Notes under the pieces: generated by a model
What the model was told of the DNA's origin: nothing
Databases searched by the model: none
The model's input: only the letters and a program-made list of their open reading frames with translations
Part shown: piece by piece, positions 44,972 to 54,194 of the stretch
Numbering within the stretch: the first letter of the stretch is position 1
Layout of the letters: each line of letters begins with the position of its first letter
Translations under genes and position numbers: made by a program
Origin: Marivirga harenae
Lineage (GTDB): Bacteria; Bacteroidota; Bacteroidia; Cytophagales; Cyclobacteriaceae
Reading direction: 5' to 3'
DNA: 64,000 nucleotides
Assembly (NCBI RefSeq): GCF_030534335.1
Contig: NZ_CP130565.1
Span: forward strand, 2,687,501 to 2,751,500

Positions 44972-47900
44972 ATGTTTAAAAACATAAAAATCGGGACTAA
45001 AATAACTACAATTCTACTTTTTGTAGTTTTGGTAAGTGTTATTGCAGTTAGTTTTATTACTTATAACATGAACCGCGATTCAATTGAAAAATTGAATTTT
45101 GAAAAGTTGATGTCGCACAATTCCCAAAAAACTGAGAAGCTTAATGATATTTTTCAGGGTATTCAAAATAATGCGAATCATATTTCTGGGCTATTATCTA
45201 TTCAATCAGGAATTAGAAGATATCAGGAAGAGGATACAAGTTTAAATGTAGATAGCTTAAAATCTGCAATTTTATTTGATATTGAATCTGATTTAAGATC
45301 ATTTGTTGAAAATTATCCTGTAAATGCTGTAATTCTTACTGATCTAAACGGTGATATTATCTTCAACTCCAATAGTGCTATTAGTGAGCTTTCCGTAGGA
45401 GATAATCTTAAAAATTTAGATGAAGATTTTTATAATTCATCCATGACTTCAGCTACATTTAATCAGCCCGAAAAATATAGTGACAGTGAAATAGTGCTTT
45501 ACGGCTTGCCATTGATAGATGACTATAATAGTCCTGCTGGCTTGTTAGTTTTAGCTAAAAATATGGAGCCTATTTATGAGATCACCAGAGCTAATTCAAC
45601 TGGCTTTAAATCTTATGAAAGCATTTTGACAGTTCAAAGTGGAAATCAAGCATTATTTCTGTCCCCCTTACAGCAGATTGCTGATAGTTTGGCACCCGCT
45701 TCGGTAACTATCAAAGATGAAAATTCTGTTGGTGTGCAAAAAGCAGCACTGGGCGAAAAGGGATATGCCAAAGACAGAAATTATAATGGCACAGATGTGT
45801 TGTCTGCTTGGAATAGCATTCCAGCAGTTGGCTGGGGTTTAGCTTCCAATGTCAATGAGTCAGAAATTAATGAGCAATTGAATGGATTAATCACTAAGTT
45901 CATTTACACAGGTGTAATCATATTAATTATTTCGTTAATCATTTCTATAATTTTTTCCAGAGTATTACTTAACCCAATTATTTCTCTAAAGGAGACTTTG
46001 AAATTGTTGGGAAAAGGGATTTTACCTAATAATGTGCCCAAGAAATCAGATGATGAAATAGGAGAAATGGCTTCAATATTGGATGGTTATGTCTCTTCCT
46101 TAAAGAATACTGCCAATTTTGCCAAGCAAATTGGAGAAGGTGATTTTAAAGCTGATTTTAAACCTATTTCAGAAGAAGATACTTTGGGTAATTCCTTAAT
46201 TAACATGAGGAATTCTATCCAGGAGGCAGAAAAAAGAGACAAAGAAAGAAATTGGATTGTTACTGGTGTTGCAGAAATAGGAGAAATTCTGAGAAGTAAT
46301 GATAGCTTGGAGCAATTAGGTGATGAGATCTTGATGTATGTCACCAAAAAAATCGATGCTATACAAGGAGCTTTTTATGTGCTTAACGATGATGATACCG
46401 ATAACTTGTTTTTAGAAATGAAATCAAGTTATGCTTACAATAAAAAGAAGTATTTAAAGGCAAGGTTCAAGTTTGCAGAAGGTTTAGTAGGGCAGTCTGC
46501 TATTGAACAAGATACATTATTAAGAACAGAAATTCCTCATGACTATGTAAGTGTTACTTCTGGGCTTTTGGGAGATCAGCGACCGAGTTCAATTTTAATC
46601 GTTCCCTTAATTACAGATGAAAAGGTATTTGGCGTTTTGGAATTCGCTGGATTTCATAAATTTGACTCCAGTCAGATAAAATTTGTAGAGGAAATCAGCT
46701 TAATTATTGCCCGAACTGTCTTCAATATTAAAGTGAATGAAAGAACGAGGAAGCTATTGGCTGAATCGCAGACTATGAGTCAAGAGCTCCAAGAGCAACA
46801 AGAAGTTCTTAGACAGAATGCTGAGGAAATGGAAGCAACTCAAGAGGAACTGAAACGCACCAACCAACGATTAGAAGATCAAATTGAGGAAGTGAACCGT
46901 ACCCAGAAGCGTATGCAATTATTGCTTGAAAATGCTTCTGAGGTTATTACTATTTACGAGAAAGATGGAACAGTTCGTTATATTTCACCTTCTGTTGAGA
47001 AGATTTTAGGATACAGACAAGAAGATATTATTGATACAACAGAATTGGATAAGGTGCATCCAGACTCTAAAGATGAGGTACATCAACAATTTCTTTATTT
47101 GGTAGACAACGCGGATGAATCTATCACTATGCAACATCAATACCTGAATAGTGACAATGAGTATGTTTGGGTAGAAGTAACGGGAACTAATCAATTGGAA
47201 GATCCCGCTATTCAAGGTATTATTTTCAATACTAGAGACATCACGGAACGAAGACGCGCTGAGCAAGAGGAGCGCATGAGAAGTAAAATGCAGGCATTGT
47301 CTGAAAACTCAATCGATTTGATTACTCGAATCGATAATGAGGGAAAGTTCTTCTATGTTAACCCAATGATTGAGCGATATACTGGAAAAAGACCAGACGA
47401 AGTGATTCAAAAAGGATTGCACGAGGCAGATATCGAACCTAAAATCGTTGAGGCATGGGCTCAATTATTAGACAAGGTTAGAGATCAAAATGAAAAAGTA
47501 ACTGAGGAAGTAGACTTCCCTTCTGAGATGGGGGATAGGGTGATGCAAGTTAATGCCATACCAGAATATGATGAGGAAAAAGTATTGGAATCGGTTCTAG
47601 TAGTTTCTCATGATATTACCGATAGAAAAGCCATCGAATTAGAAATTGCCAGTAAGAATAAGAAAATCACGGAATCAATAAATTATGCCAAGAGAATTCA
47701 AGGAGCAATCCTTCCTAATAATCAAGTGATTAGGCAACAATTACCTGATTCCTTCATTCTATACAAAGCAAAAGACGTTGTCAGTGGCGATTTCCCATGG
47801 TATATTGAAGTTGATGACGTTATATATATTGCAGCAGTTGATTGTACAGGACATGGTGTACCGGGAGCATTAATTTCTTTAATTGGCTACTTCTTATTGA

Positions 47901-48421
47901 ATGACATCGTTAGGTCTCAAAAAATCAGTGACCCTGGCGTGATTTTAGATAAATTAGATGCAGGAGTTACTTCTACTTTAAGGCAAGATAGGGATGATTC
48001 TACTACTAAAGACGGAATGGATATTGCTTTCTGTAAGATTGACAAGAAAAAGAATCAAATTGAATATTCAGGTGCCCACAGACCATTATATTATTTACAC
48101 AATAATGGAGAGTTGGATGAGATAAAGGGTAATAAGTTCCCAATTGGTGGGGGTATTTACCGAAATCAGACCAATTTTGATAATCATAAAATTAAGTATA
48201 AGTCCGGTGACGCAGTATTTTTCTGCTCCGATGGCTTCCCGGATCAATTTGGGGGTTCACAAAATAGAAAATTTGGTCCTAAGCGTTTGAGACAGACAAT
48301 AGTCGACAACCACAGTAAATCGATGGACGAAATGCATATTATATTTGATGAAGCATGGGAAAACTGGAAGGCGGACTACAAACAAACAGATGATGTCTTA
48401 TTAATTGGCATTAGATTTTAA
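44972..48421 (+). CDS. siaA: SiaA-like sensor protein with PP2C/SpoIIE phosphatase domain
   Basis: A 1149-residue transmembrane protein. Order: TM1 (about 9-30), extracytoplasmic Cache-like sensor (36-305), TM2 (308-330), HAMP (330-385), GAF (about 430-590), coiled coil, two PAS domains (650-770; 773-890) and a C-terminal SpoIIE/PP2C phosphatase (about 900-1149). The metal-site Asp residues are kept in VVSGDF, DCTGHGVPGAL, CSDGFPDQFGG and QTDDVLLIGI. SiaA in Pseudomonas dephosphorylates SiaC; this protein is far larger and its match is by domain plan and by the siaB-siaC genes that follow. Confidence 0.88.
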   Translation: MFKNIKIGTKITTILLFVVLVSVIAVSFITYNMNRDSIEKLNFEKLMSHNSQKTEKLNDIFQGIQNNANHISGLLSIQSGIRRYQEEDTSLNVDSLKSAILFDIESDLRSFVENYPVNAVILTDLNGDIIFNSNSAISELSVGDNLKNLDEDFYNSSMTSATFNQPEKYSDSEIVLYGLPLIDDYNSPAGLLVLAKNMEPIYEITRANSTGFKSYESILTVQSGNQALFLSPLQQIADSLAPASVTIKDENSVGVQKAALGEKGYAKDRNYNGTDVLSAWNSIPAVGWGLASNVNESEINEQLNGLITKFIYTGVIILIISLIISIIFSRVLLNPIISLKETLKLLGKGILPNNVPKKSDDEIGEMASILDGYVSSLKNTANFAKQIGEGDFKADFKPISEEDTLGNSLINMRNSIQEAEKRDKERNWIVTGVAEIGEILRSNDSLEQLGDEILMYVTKKIDAIQGAFYVLNDDDTDNLFLEMKSSYAYNKKKYLKARFKFAEGLVGQSAIEQDTLLRTEIPHDYVSVTSGLLGDQRPSSILIVPLITDEKVFGVLEFAGFHKFDSSQIKFVEEISLIIARTVFNIKVNERTRKLLAESQTMSQELQEQQEVLRQNAEEMEATQEELKRTNQRLEDQIEEVNRTQKRMQLLLENASEVITIYEKDGTVRYISPSVEKILGYRQEDIIDTTELDKVHPDSKDEVHQQFLYLVDNADESITMQHQYLNSDNEYVWVEVTGTNQLEDPAIQGIIFNTRDITERRRAEQEERMRSKMQALSENSIDLITRIDNEGKFFYVNPMIERYTGKRPDEVIQKGLHEADIEPKIVEAWAQLLDKVRDQNEKVTEEVDFPSEMGDRVMQVNAIPEYDEEKVLESVLVVSHDITDRKAIELEIASKNKKITESINYAKRIQGAILPNNQVIRQQLPDSFILYKAKDVVSGDFPWYIEVDDVIYIAAVDCTGHGVPGALISLIGYFLLNDIVRSQKISDPGVILDKLDAGVTSTLRQDRDDSTTKDGMDIAFCKIDKKKNQIEYSGAHRPLYYLHNNGELDEIKGNKFPIGGGIYRNQTNFDNHKIKYKSGDAVFFCSDGFPDQFGGSQNRKFGPKRLRQTIVDNHSKSMDEMHIIFDEAWENWKADYKQTDDVLLIGIRF

Positions 48422-48516
48422 CTGGGAAAAGTTTAATTATAAATAAAATTATTTAATTTAAGGCTTGAAATGAATCTGGCTATAATTTGAGTACGGCTTT
48501 TTAACCTATTAACAAC

Positions 48517-49059
48517 ATGAAGTATATATACGACCTACATAAAACCATGCTGTCCAGAAACCTTATACTGGTTTACGAAGGGGAATTTACCCAAGAGATT
48601 ACAAAATCAGTTTTGGCAATGGCAGAACGAAACATGGATTCTATGGGTGAGGAGTCAAGCATAAAGCGAAAGGTGTTTAATGTAATGGTAGAGTGTTTGC
48701 AGAATATTGTGAAGCATTCTGATGATTTTAATCCACTTTCAGCAAAGCGTAATGCAGCTATTTTTATTATTGGAAAAGAAGATGATCGTTATGTAGTAAC
48801 GAGTGGAAATCCAGTTGATACAGAAGCGGCAGAATCACTAAAAAAGAGAATAGATGAAATTAATAAACTAGATAAGGACGGTTTGAAAGCTATGTATAAG
48901 GATATTATTAAATCTAATAGCTTATCGAACAAAGGTGGTGCAGGTTTGGGATTTGTTGATATGGCTCGGAAGTCTGGTCAAAAATTAGAATATGACTTTG
49001 AAGACATGGGCGAAGGATTTCATTTCTTTTCACTTACCACTACGATTTTGAGATTTTAA
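48517..49059 (+). CDS. siaB: SiaB-family protein kinase
   Basis: A 180-residue small GHKL-fold kinase. It has the N-box-like VECLQNIVKH, the ATP-site GNPV segment and the G2-like GGAGLGFVDMARKSG. SiaB proteins phosphorylate SiaC on a Thr and are reset by SiaA. It is in order with the PP2C gene (95 bases upstream) and siaC (47 bases downstream). The match is by whole-length pattern to SiaB/DUF6272. Confidence 0.9.
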   Translation: MKYIYDLHKTMLSRNLILVYEGEFTQEITKSVLAMAERNMDSMGEESSIKRKVFNVMVECLQNIVKHSDDFNPLSAKRNAAIFIIGKEDDRYVVTSGNPVDTEAAESLKKRIDEINKLDKDGLKAMYKDIIKSNSLSNKGGAGLGFVDMARKSGQKLEYDFEDMGEGFHFFSLTTTILRF

Positions 49060-49106
49060 AATCTGAATTTTAGTTTAACTTTTAAATTTAAAACATAAAA
49101 TTAAAT

Positions 49107-49469
49107 ATGGAAATCATTAACCTTGAAGGAACAGAGGATACCCCTAAAATATTATTGGATAAAGGAAATGGTATTTTTGAAATATCTGGAAGATCATTAC
49201 CAGAAGATTCAGCTGAATTCTATCAACCAATTTTAGATTGGATTGCAGCCTATGGTGAAGATCCGAATCCTGAAACTCTATTTACATTTAAACTAGAATA
49301 TTTCAATACGGCCTCTTCAAAATTAATACTAGATGTTTTATCGGCTTTAGAAGATATTGATGGAGTAACCATCGACTGGTATTTTCATGAAGATGACGAG
49401 GATATGGAAGAAGCAGGTGAAGAGTTTTCAGAACTTGTTGAAATTCCGTTCGAATTCAAAACCTATTAA
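49107..49469 (+). CDS. siaC: SiaC-family regulatory phosphoprotein
   Basis: A 120-residue protein of the SiaC (DUF1987) type. EGTEDTPKILLDKGNGIFEISGRS, shortened here to EGTEDTPKILLDKGNG, and YFNTASSKLILDVL are diagnostic. The Thr in YFNTASSK is residue 68, the same position as the Thr68 phosphosite known in Pseudomonas SiaC. Unphosphorylated SiaC there activates the diguanylate cyclase SiaD; no such cyclase is in this window. The transporter gene follows after a short hairpin. Confidence 0.92.
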   Translation: MEIINLEGTEDTPKILLDKGNGIFEISGRSLPEDSAEFYQPILDWIAAYGEDPNPETLFTFKLEYFNTASSKLILDVLSALEDIDGVTIDWYFHEDDEDMEEAGEEFSELVEIPFEFKTY

Positions 49470-49500
49470 TTAATACTGAGAAGTTTTAATTTGTATTATG

Positions 49501-49529
49501 GGCCATGCGATTAATGGCCTATTATTTTA
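49501..49529 (+). terminator. Short hairpin between siaC and the ABC gene
   Basis: GGCCAT (49501-49506) pairs with ATGGCC (49514-49519) and is followed by TATTATTTTATT. It is a weak terminator or attenuator that could lower transcription into the transporter gene. Confidence 0.35.
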
Positions 49530-49555
49530 TTACTAAGCTATAACCCTCTTTTTAT

Positions 49556-52500
49556 ATGAGTGAAGAGATACTCAAAGCCTTAACTCAATTATTTGGAATT
49601 ATCACCAAGCAGGATGGAGGAGCCACAGAAAAGGAAAGAAATTTCGTTATTGGTTTCTTCCAGCAAGAGCTTGACCAAGACTCTATTAAAGAGTATTTGG
49701 AGCTATATGACAAATTGGTGGGATGGGGAGAAGAACCAGAAAAAGAGGAAGAAGACGGTAAAGCTAAAAAGAAAAAGCTTACCTCAGTTAGAGATTCGGT
49801 TAGAACTTTAGCTATATGTAAAAAAATTAATAAAACCCTTACCCAAAAGCAAAAGGTTGTAGTATTGATCAAGCTTTTGGAGATGGTCTCCTCAGATAAG
49901 AATTTTACACCACAAAGAATGGAAATCATTGATACGGTTTCCAATGTTTTTAATATTGTTAAAGACGAATTCAAACTAATTGAAAGCTTTGTTACTAAAA
50001 CAAAATCTTCTGACCTTGAGGAGTTTGAAGATATATTATCGGTCAATAATGATACCCCCATTGAAGATAATCTACATGTACATGCTGATATCGATGGCGA
50101 AATACTCTTCTTGAATGTAAGAAGTGTAGATATGTACTTCGTTAAATATACCGGTTCAGAGGAAATAAATCTTAATGGCTTCATCATGAAAACAGATGGA
50201 GTTTATTTGTTTTCTCATGGAAGTACAATTAAAACGCCTAAAGGCGCGGCATTATATTATTCCGAGTTGATACGGAAATTCTTATCAGATGGAGAGCAAG
50301 TCAATTTGTCTTTTAATGCTGAAGATATTGTCCTTCAATTTCCTAATGGAGAACTTGGACTCAGAAATGTAAATGTTTTTGAGGGCCCAGGTGAATTAGT
50401 GGGTATAATGGGTGCTTCAGGTGCAGGTAAAACTACTCTTTTAAATGTTCTAGCTGGAATTCAGTCACCTACTTCAGGTCATATTAAGATTAATGGTCTT
50501 GATTTGAATCAAGATCAAGATGAGCTGCAGGGAATAATCGGATACGTATCTCAAGATGATTTATTGATTGAGGAATTAACCGTTTATCAAAACTTGTATT
50601 ATAATGCTAAGCTTTGCTTTGCTAAGATGACTGAGGAAGAAATCCATAAAAGAGTTATGGATACTTTAGAAAACTTAGGACTCGAAGCTAGGAAGGATTT
50701 AAGAGTGGGTGGCGTGTTGGATAAAACGATATCAGGTGGTCAGAGAAAAAGGCTAAATATCGCTTTGGAATTAATTCGTGAGCCAGCGGTAATGTTTGTA
50801 GATGAACCAACTTCTGGATTGTCATCTCGTGATTCTGAAAATGTAATCGATCTTTTAAAAGAATTAACACTTAAGGGGAAACTAATTTTCGTAGTTATCC
50901 ATCAGCCTTCATCAGACATATACAAAATGTTTGATAAGATGATTATAATGGATACTGGAGGATATCAAATATTCTATGGCCATCCTGTAGAAGCCGTTAC
51001 CTATTTTAAGAAAACTACAAATCAGGTAGATGCCGATCGAGGGGTTTGTCCTACTTGTGGTAATGTGAATCCTGAACAAATATTTAATATCGTTGAGGCA
51101 AAAGTGGTAGATGAGTATGGTCAATTAACCAATAAGCGAAAAATCAACCCGAGCCAATGGCGGGACTTTTACTTAGAAAGTTTTGATCACAAACCTGTAA
51201 AAGATGAAGAGGAAGCCCCACCATCTACTCTGGCTATCCCCAACAAGCTCAAGCAGACAGTAATATTTACGATACGAGATACCTTATCAAAATTAAGTAA
51301 TAAGCAGTATTTACTAATCAATTTGTTGGAGGCTCCGTTTTTGGCGCTTTTGCTGGCTTTCATAATAAAGTACAGAAGTGCCCCATCGGGTGAGGAGTAT
51401 ATCTTTAGATTTAATGATAACCTTCCGGCCTTCCTCTTAATGAGTATTATTGTTGCCTTGTTTATGGGGCTTACAGTCAGTGCGGAAGAAATAATCAGAG
51501 ATAGGAAAATATTGAAACGTGAGTCGTTCCTGAATTTAAGTTGGAATAGCTATTTACTTTCTAAAATCACAATTTTATTTACATTATCTGCTATTCAAAC
51601 ACTGACCTATGTAATCATTGGAGTGCTGGTACTGGAAATAAGAGATGCTACTTTTAGTATGTGGGCTATTTTATTTACCACCTCCTGCTTTGCGAATGTA
51701 TTGGGATTAAATGTAAGTGCCGCATTCAAATCAGCTGTTACCGTGTATATCCTTATCCCACTTTTACTTATCCCGCAAATGATTTTAAGTGGCTTGTTGT
51801 TTAGTTTCGATAAGTTGAATGATTTTATAAGCACGAAAGGTAAAGTGCCCATAGTGGCTGATTTAATGACATCAAGATGGGCATATGAGGCATTGGCTGT
51901 TGATATGTTTAAAAATAATACCTATCAAGAATTCTTTTTTGATATTGAATCCGATGAAAAGACCGCGGATTTTAAATCTTCTTTTATGACCAAGAAGATC
52001 AGGGAAAAATTGAGAGTGATTGAAAATAATTTAGGATCTGATGAAGAGCAAGCGGAGCAGGAAATAGAGTATGCAACTGAAGTAATTTTTAACGCACTTG
52101 AGAAAGAGCCATTCAAAGGTAGTTTGGAAGGGGAGGATTTGAAAGAAATCCTTAATCCTGAGAAAATGAACCAAGAAAAGATTAATAAGATCAGTAGTTA
52201 TACAGATCAGTTAAGGGATCACTACTTGAAAAAGTTTAATTTGGCTATCAAGAAAAAAGAGACTTTACAATTTCTAATGGAAAATGATTCTTCATACCAG
52301 TTTGACCTGAATGAAGCAAAAGATAAATACTACAATGAGAGTTTGGCTGATTTAGTGAGGAATTTAACAGTTGAAGACCGAGTAATTGAATTTAAAGGCG
52401 AGTTAATTCAACAAATTGACCCTGTATTTAACAAGCCTAAGGAACCAGATAACCTTCTTAATTATCGAACTCACTTTTTTGCTCCGGAAAAGTATTTTGC

Positions 52501-52645
52501 CGGAGCCTACATTGATACATTTTATTTTAATATTATTGTAATATGGTTCATGTCTTTAATTCTTTATATTACTTTGTATTTTGAACTTTTCGGTAAGGCA
52601 ATTTCATTTTTCGGGAATATTAAGCTGAAAAAGAAAGAATCATAA
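49556..52645 (+). CDS. ABCG-type ABC transporter with TerB-like N-terminus
   Basis: A 1029-residue half-transporter. The N-terminal ~150 residues (ITKQDGGATEKERNFVIGFF and LIKLLEMVSSDKNFTPQRM) resemble a TerB-like helical domain. A beta-rich linker precedes the ATPase: Walker A GASGAGKTT (285-293), signature SGGQRKRLNIALEL (near 392) and Walker B VMFVDEPTSGLS (near 411). A CPTCG pair is at about 498. The ABC2 membrane domain starts near 580, and an unusually long charged stretch (about 800-990) precedes the last helix (NIIVIWFMSLILYITLYFEL). Order NBD-TMD fits the ABCG class. Substrate unknown. Confidence 0.88.
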   Translation: MSEEILKALTQLFGIITKQDGGATEKERNFVIGFFQQELDQDSIKEYLELYDKLVGWGEEPEKEEEDGKAKKKKLTSVRDSVRTLAICKKINKTLTQKQKVVVLIKLLEMVSSDKNFTPQRMEIIDTVSNVFNIVKDEFKLIESFVTKTKSSDLEEFEDILSVNNDTPIEDNLHVHADIDGEILFLNVRSVDMYFVKYTGSEEINLNGFIMKTDGVYLFSHGSTIKTPKGAALYYSELIRKFLSDGEQVNLSFNAEDIVLQFPNGELGLRNVNVFEGPGELVGIMGASGAGKTTLLNVLAGIQSPTSGHIKINGLDLNQDQDELQGIIGYVSQDDLLIEELTVYQNLYYNAKLCFAKMTEEEIHKRVMDTLENLGLEARKDLRVGGVLDKTISGGQRKRLNIALELIREPAVMFVDEPTSGLSSRDSENVIDLLKELTLKGKLIFVVIHQPSSDIYKMFDKMIIMDTGGYQIFYGHPVEAVTYFKKTTNQVDADRGVCPTCGNVNPEQIFNIVEAKVVDEYGQLTNKRKINPSQWRDFYLESFDHKPVKDEEEAPPSTLAIPNKLKQTVIFTIRDTLSKLSNKQYLLINLLEAPFLALLLAFIIKYRSAPSGEEYIFRFNDNLPAFLLMSIIVALFMGLTVSAEEIIRDRKILKRESFLNLSWNSYLLSKITILFTLSAIQTLTYVIIGVLVLEIRDATFSMWAILFTTSCFANVLGLNVSAAFKSAVTVYILIPLLLIPQMILSGLLFSFDKLNDFISTKGKVPIVADLMTSRWAYEALAVDMFKNNTYQEFFFDIESDEKTADFKSSFMTKKIREKLRVIENNLGSDEEQAEQEIEYATEVIFNALEKEPFKGSLEGEDLKEILNPEKMNQEKINKISSYTDQLRDHYLKKFNLAIKKKETLQFLMENDSSYQFDLNEAKDKYYNESLADLVRNLTVEDRVIEFKGELIQQIDPVFNKPKEPDNLLNYRTHFFAPEKYFAGAYIDTFYFNIIVIWFMSLILYITLYFELFGKAISFFGNIKLKKKES

Positions 52646-52758
52646 ATAATTGTTGTTAAATTCACTTTTTTGATGCTTATATAAAAGGTATATATTGAAA
52701 AAAGTGGATTTATGAAAAAAGAGAATTTGTATTAACTTAAGGAATTTCTATTTTTGTT

Positions 52759-53682
52759 ATGATAAAAAACATTTTTATGAAAAACATACTCTTGGGGCTA
52801 CTTGTAATTGTTACTGTTCTAGCCTCCTGTGACTCGAAGAAAAAACCTTCAGCAGAAGAAATATCCGGTGTTCTGGATTCTGTTAAAATAGAGGAACCCT
52901 CTATTTCCGAAGATGTTATTTCTGATATTATTCAGCAGATTCCTTCTCCTTTAGAAATATCTACTTTATTGAAGGAGTCGGAAACTAAATACGACAAAGA
53001 ATATCTTAATGACCCTGAAAAAATATCTGATTATAATAGTAATTATAAAAAGGCATTGGCTTTAGGTGTTTATGGTACTGATTTAGGATATACTAATATC
53101 TATGAGCAAAACCAAGATGCTTTATTCTATTTGAATTCCATTAAATCTTTGGCGGATGATTTAAGTATTGGGCAGTTTTTTGACATAGGTACTATAAAAA
53201 GATTAGCTACCAACAGTAAAAATCTGGATTCACTTTTGTTAATAACTACCAAAAATTTCAATAACATTAATAATTATTTGCAAGAACAAAAGCGTTCTAA
53301 CTTAAGCATACTGTTATTATCAGGTGGTTGGTTGGAAGCTTTGTATATTGTGGCTAGGGTTTCAGAAAAAAATCCCGATAATGAGCAACTTAAAGAGACT
53401 ATCGCTGAGCAAAAGGTTATCATGGATAATGTTGTCTTATTGATGTCTTTTTATAAAGAGAACGATCCTAATATTAGACAGTTGTCCGATAGATTTGAGA
53501 AGCTTCAAGAAGAATTTAATAAGATTGAAATAAAGACTGTTTATCGTGAACCGACATATGAAGTTGTAGATGGCATGCTTGTTGTTAAAGACAACAGTAC
53601 AAGTGAAATCATCATGAAAGATGAGAATATTGAAGCAATAAGAAATCAGGTTTACGAAATTAGAGAGAACATTATTAACTAA
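52759..53682 (+). CDS. Lipoprotein of unknown function
   Basis: A 307-residue lipoprotein with lipobox VLASC after a short hydrophobic stretch; a better start may be the second ATG at 52777 (MKNILLGLL). The mature part is helical and charged (about 30-300; YLNDPEKISDYNSNYKKALALGVYG and NNINNYLQEQKRSNLSILLLSGG, abbreviated). No named family was recognised. It lies after the transporter gene (113-base gap) and eight bases before the next gene. Confidence 0.75.
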   Translation: MIKNIFMKNILLGLLVIVTVLASCDSKKKPSAEEISGVLDSVKIEEPSISEDVISDIIQQIPSPLEISTLLKESETKYDKEYLNDPEKISDYNSNYKKALALGVYGTDLGYTNIYEQNQDALFYLNSIKSLADDLSIGQFFDIGTIKRLATNSKNLDSLLLITTKNFNNINNYLQEQKRSNLSILLLSGGWLEALYIVARVSEKNPDNEQLKETIAEQKVIMDNVVLLMSFYKENDPNIRQLSDRFEKLQEEFNKIEIKTVYREPTYEVVDGMLVVKDNSTSEIIMKDENIEAIRNQVYEIRENIIN

Positions 53683-53690
53683 GAAATTAT

Positions 53691-54119
53691 ATGAAAAAGC
53701 TAATCTTTGCATTAGGAATAATATTTATATCAGCCTCTGTACAGCAAACGTACGCTCAGTGTAATACTGAGAAGCATATAGAAGCTTGTATTCCTAAATT
53801 ACAATCAGGCTTTACTTTTTTGAAAAGCTACAACATAGATGGACAAGGCGGTGCTAAGGACAAAGTAGAATATTCTTATGTATTTACAAAAGGGGCAACA
53901 TACCAGGTAATGATTTGCAACGATGGTGCTGCGACTGATGGTATAGTATTAACCTTGTATGATTCAAATAGGAAAAAAGTAGCTTCAACGATGTATGAGG
54001 GATCAACTTTGTCTAGTATTGCATTTCCGTGTCAAGTCACAGGGATTTATTATATAACCTTTACATTTGAAGGCAGTTCAAATTACTGCGGAGGAAGTGT
54101 TTTAGGATTTAAGAGATAG
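53691..54119 (+). CDS. Small exported protein
   Basis: A 142-residue protein with a signal peptide (LIFALGIIFISASVQQTYA) and a beta-rich mature part with five Cys (QCNTEKHIEACIPKL, VMICNDGAATDG, IAFPCQVTGIYYITFTF, SSNYCGG). The fold looks like a jelly-roll or pre-peptidase C-terminal-like domain, but no catalytic site is seen. It is cotranscribed with the lipoprotein gene and followed by a strong terminator, closing the block. Confidence 0.72.
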   Translation: MKKLIFALGIIFISASVQQTYAQCNTEKHIEACIPKLQSGFTFLKSYNIDGQGGAKDKVEYSYVFTKGATYQVMICNDGAATDGIVLTLYDSNRKKVASTMYEGSTLSSIAFPCQVTGIYYITFTFEGSSNYCGGSVLGFKR

Positions 54120-54151
54120 TAATTTATTTTTGATAGTTTTAATATATTTAG

Positions 54152-54175
54152 AAGCAGGCCTAGCCTGCTTTTTTT
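54152..54175 (+). terminator. Intrinsic terminator ending the signalling block
   Basis: An eight-base stem (54152-54159 with 54163-54170) with loop CTA and a following T-run (54169-54175). Confidence 0.85.
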
Positions 54176-54194
54176 ATTCTCTGAATTTTTCTTT

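Noticed and set aside
46087-46347. Minus-strand frame inside the SiaA-like gene
   Set aside because: The plus-strand protein has continuous domains through this stretch.
52663-52706. Hairpin (CACTTTTTT with AAAAAAGTG) after the ABC gene
   Set aside because: Poly-A/T stem without a T-run after it; not convincing as a terminator.
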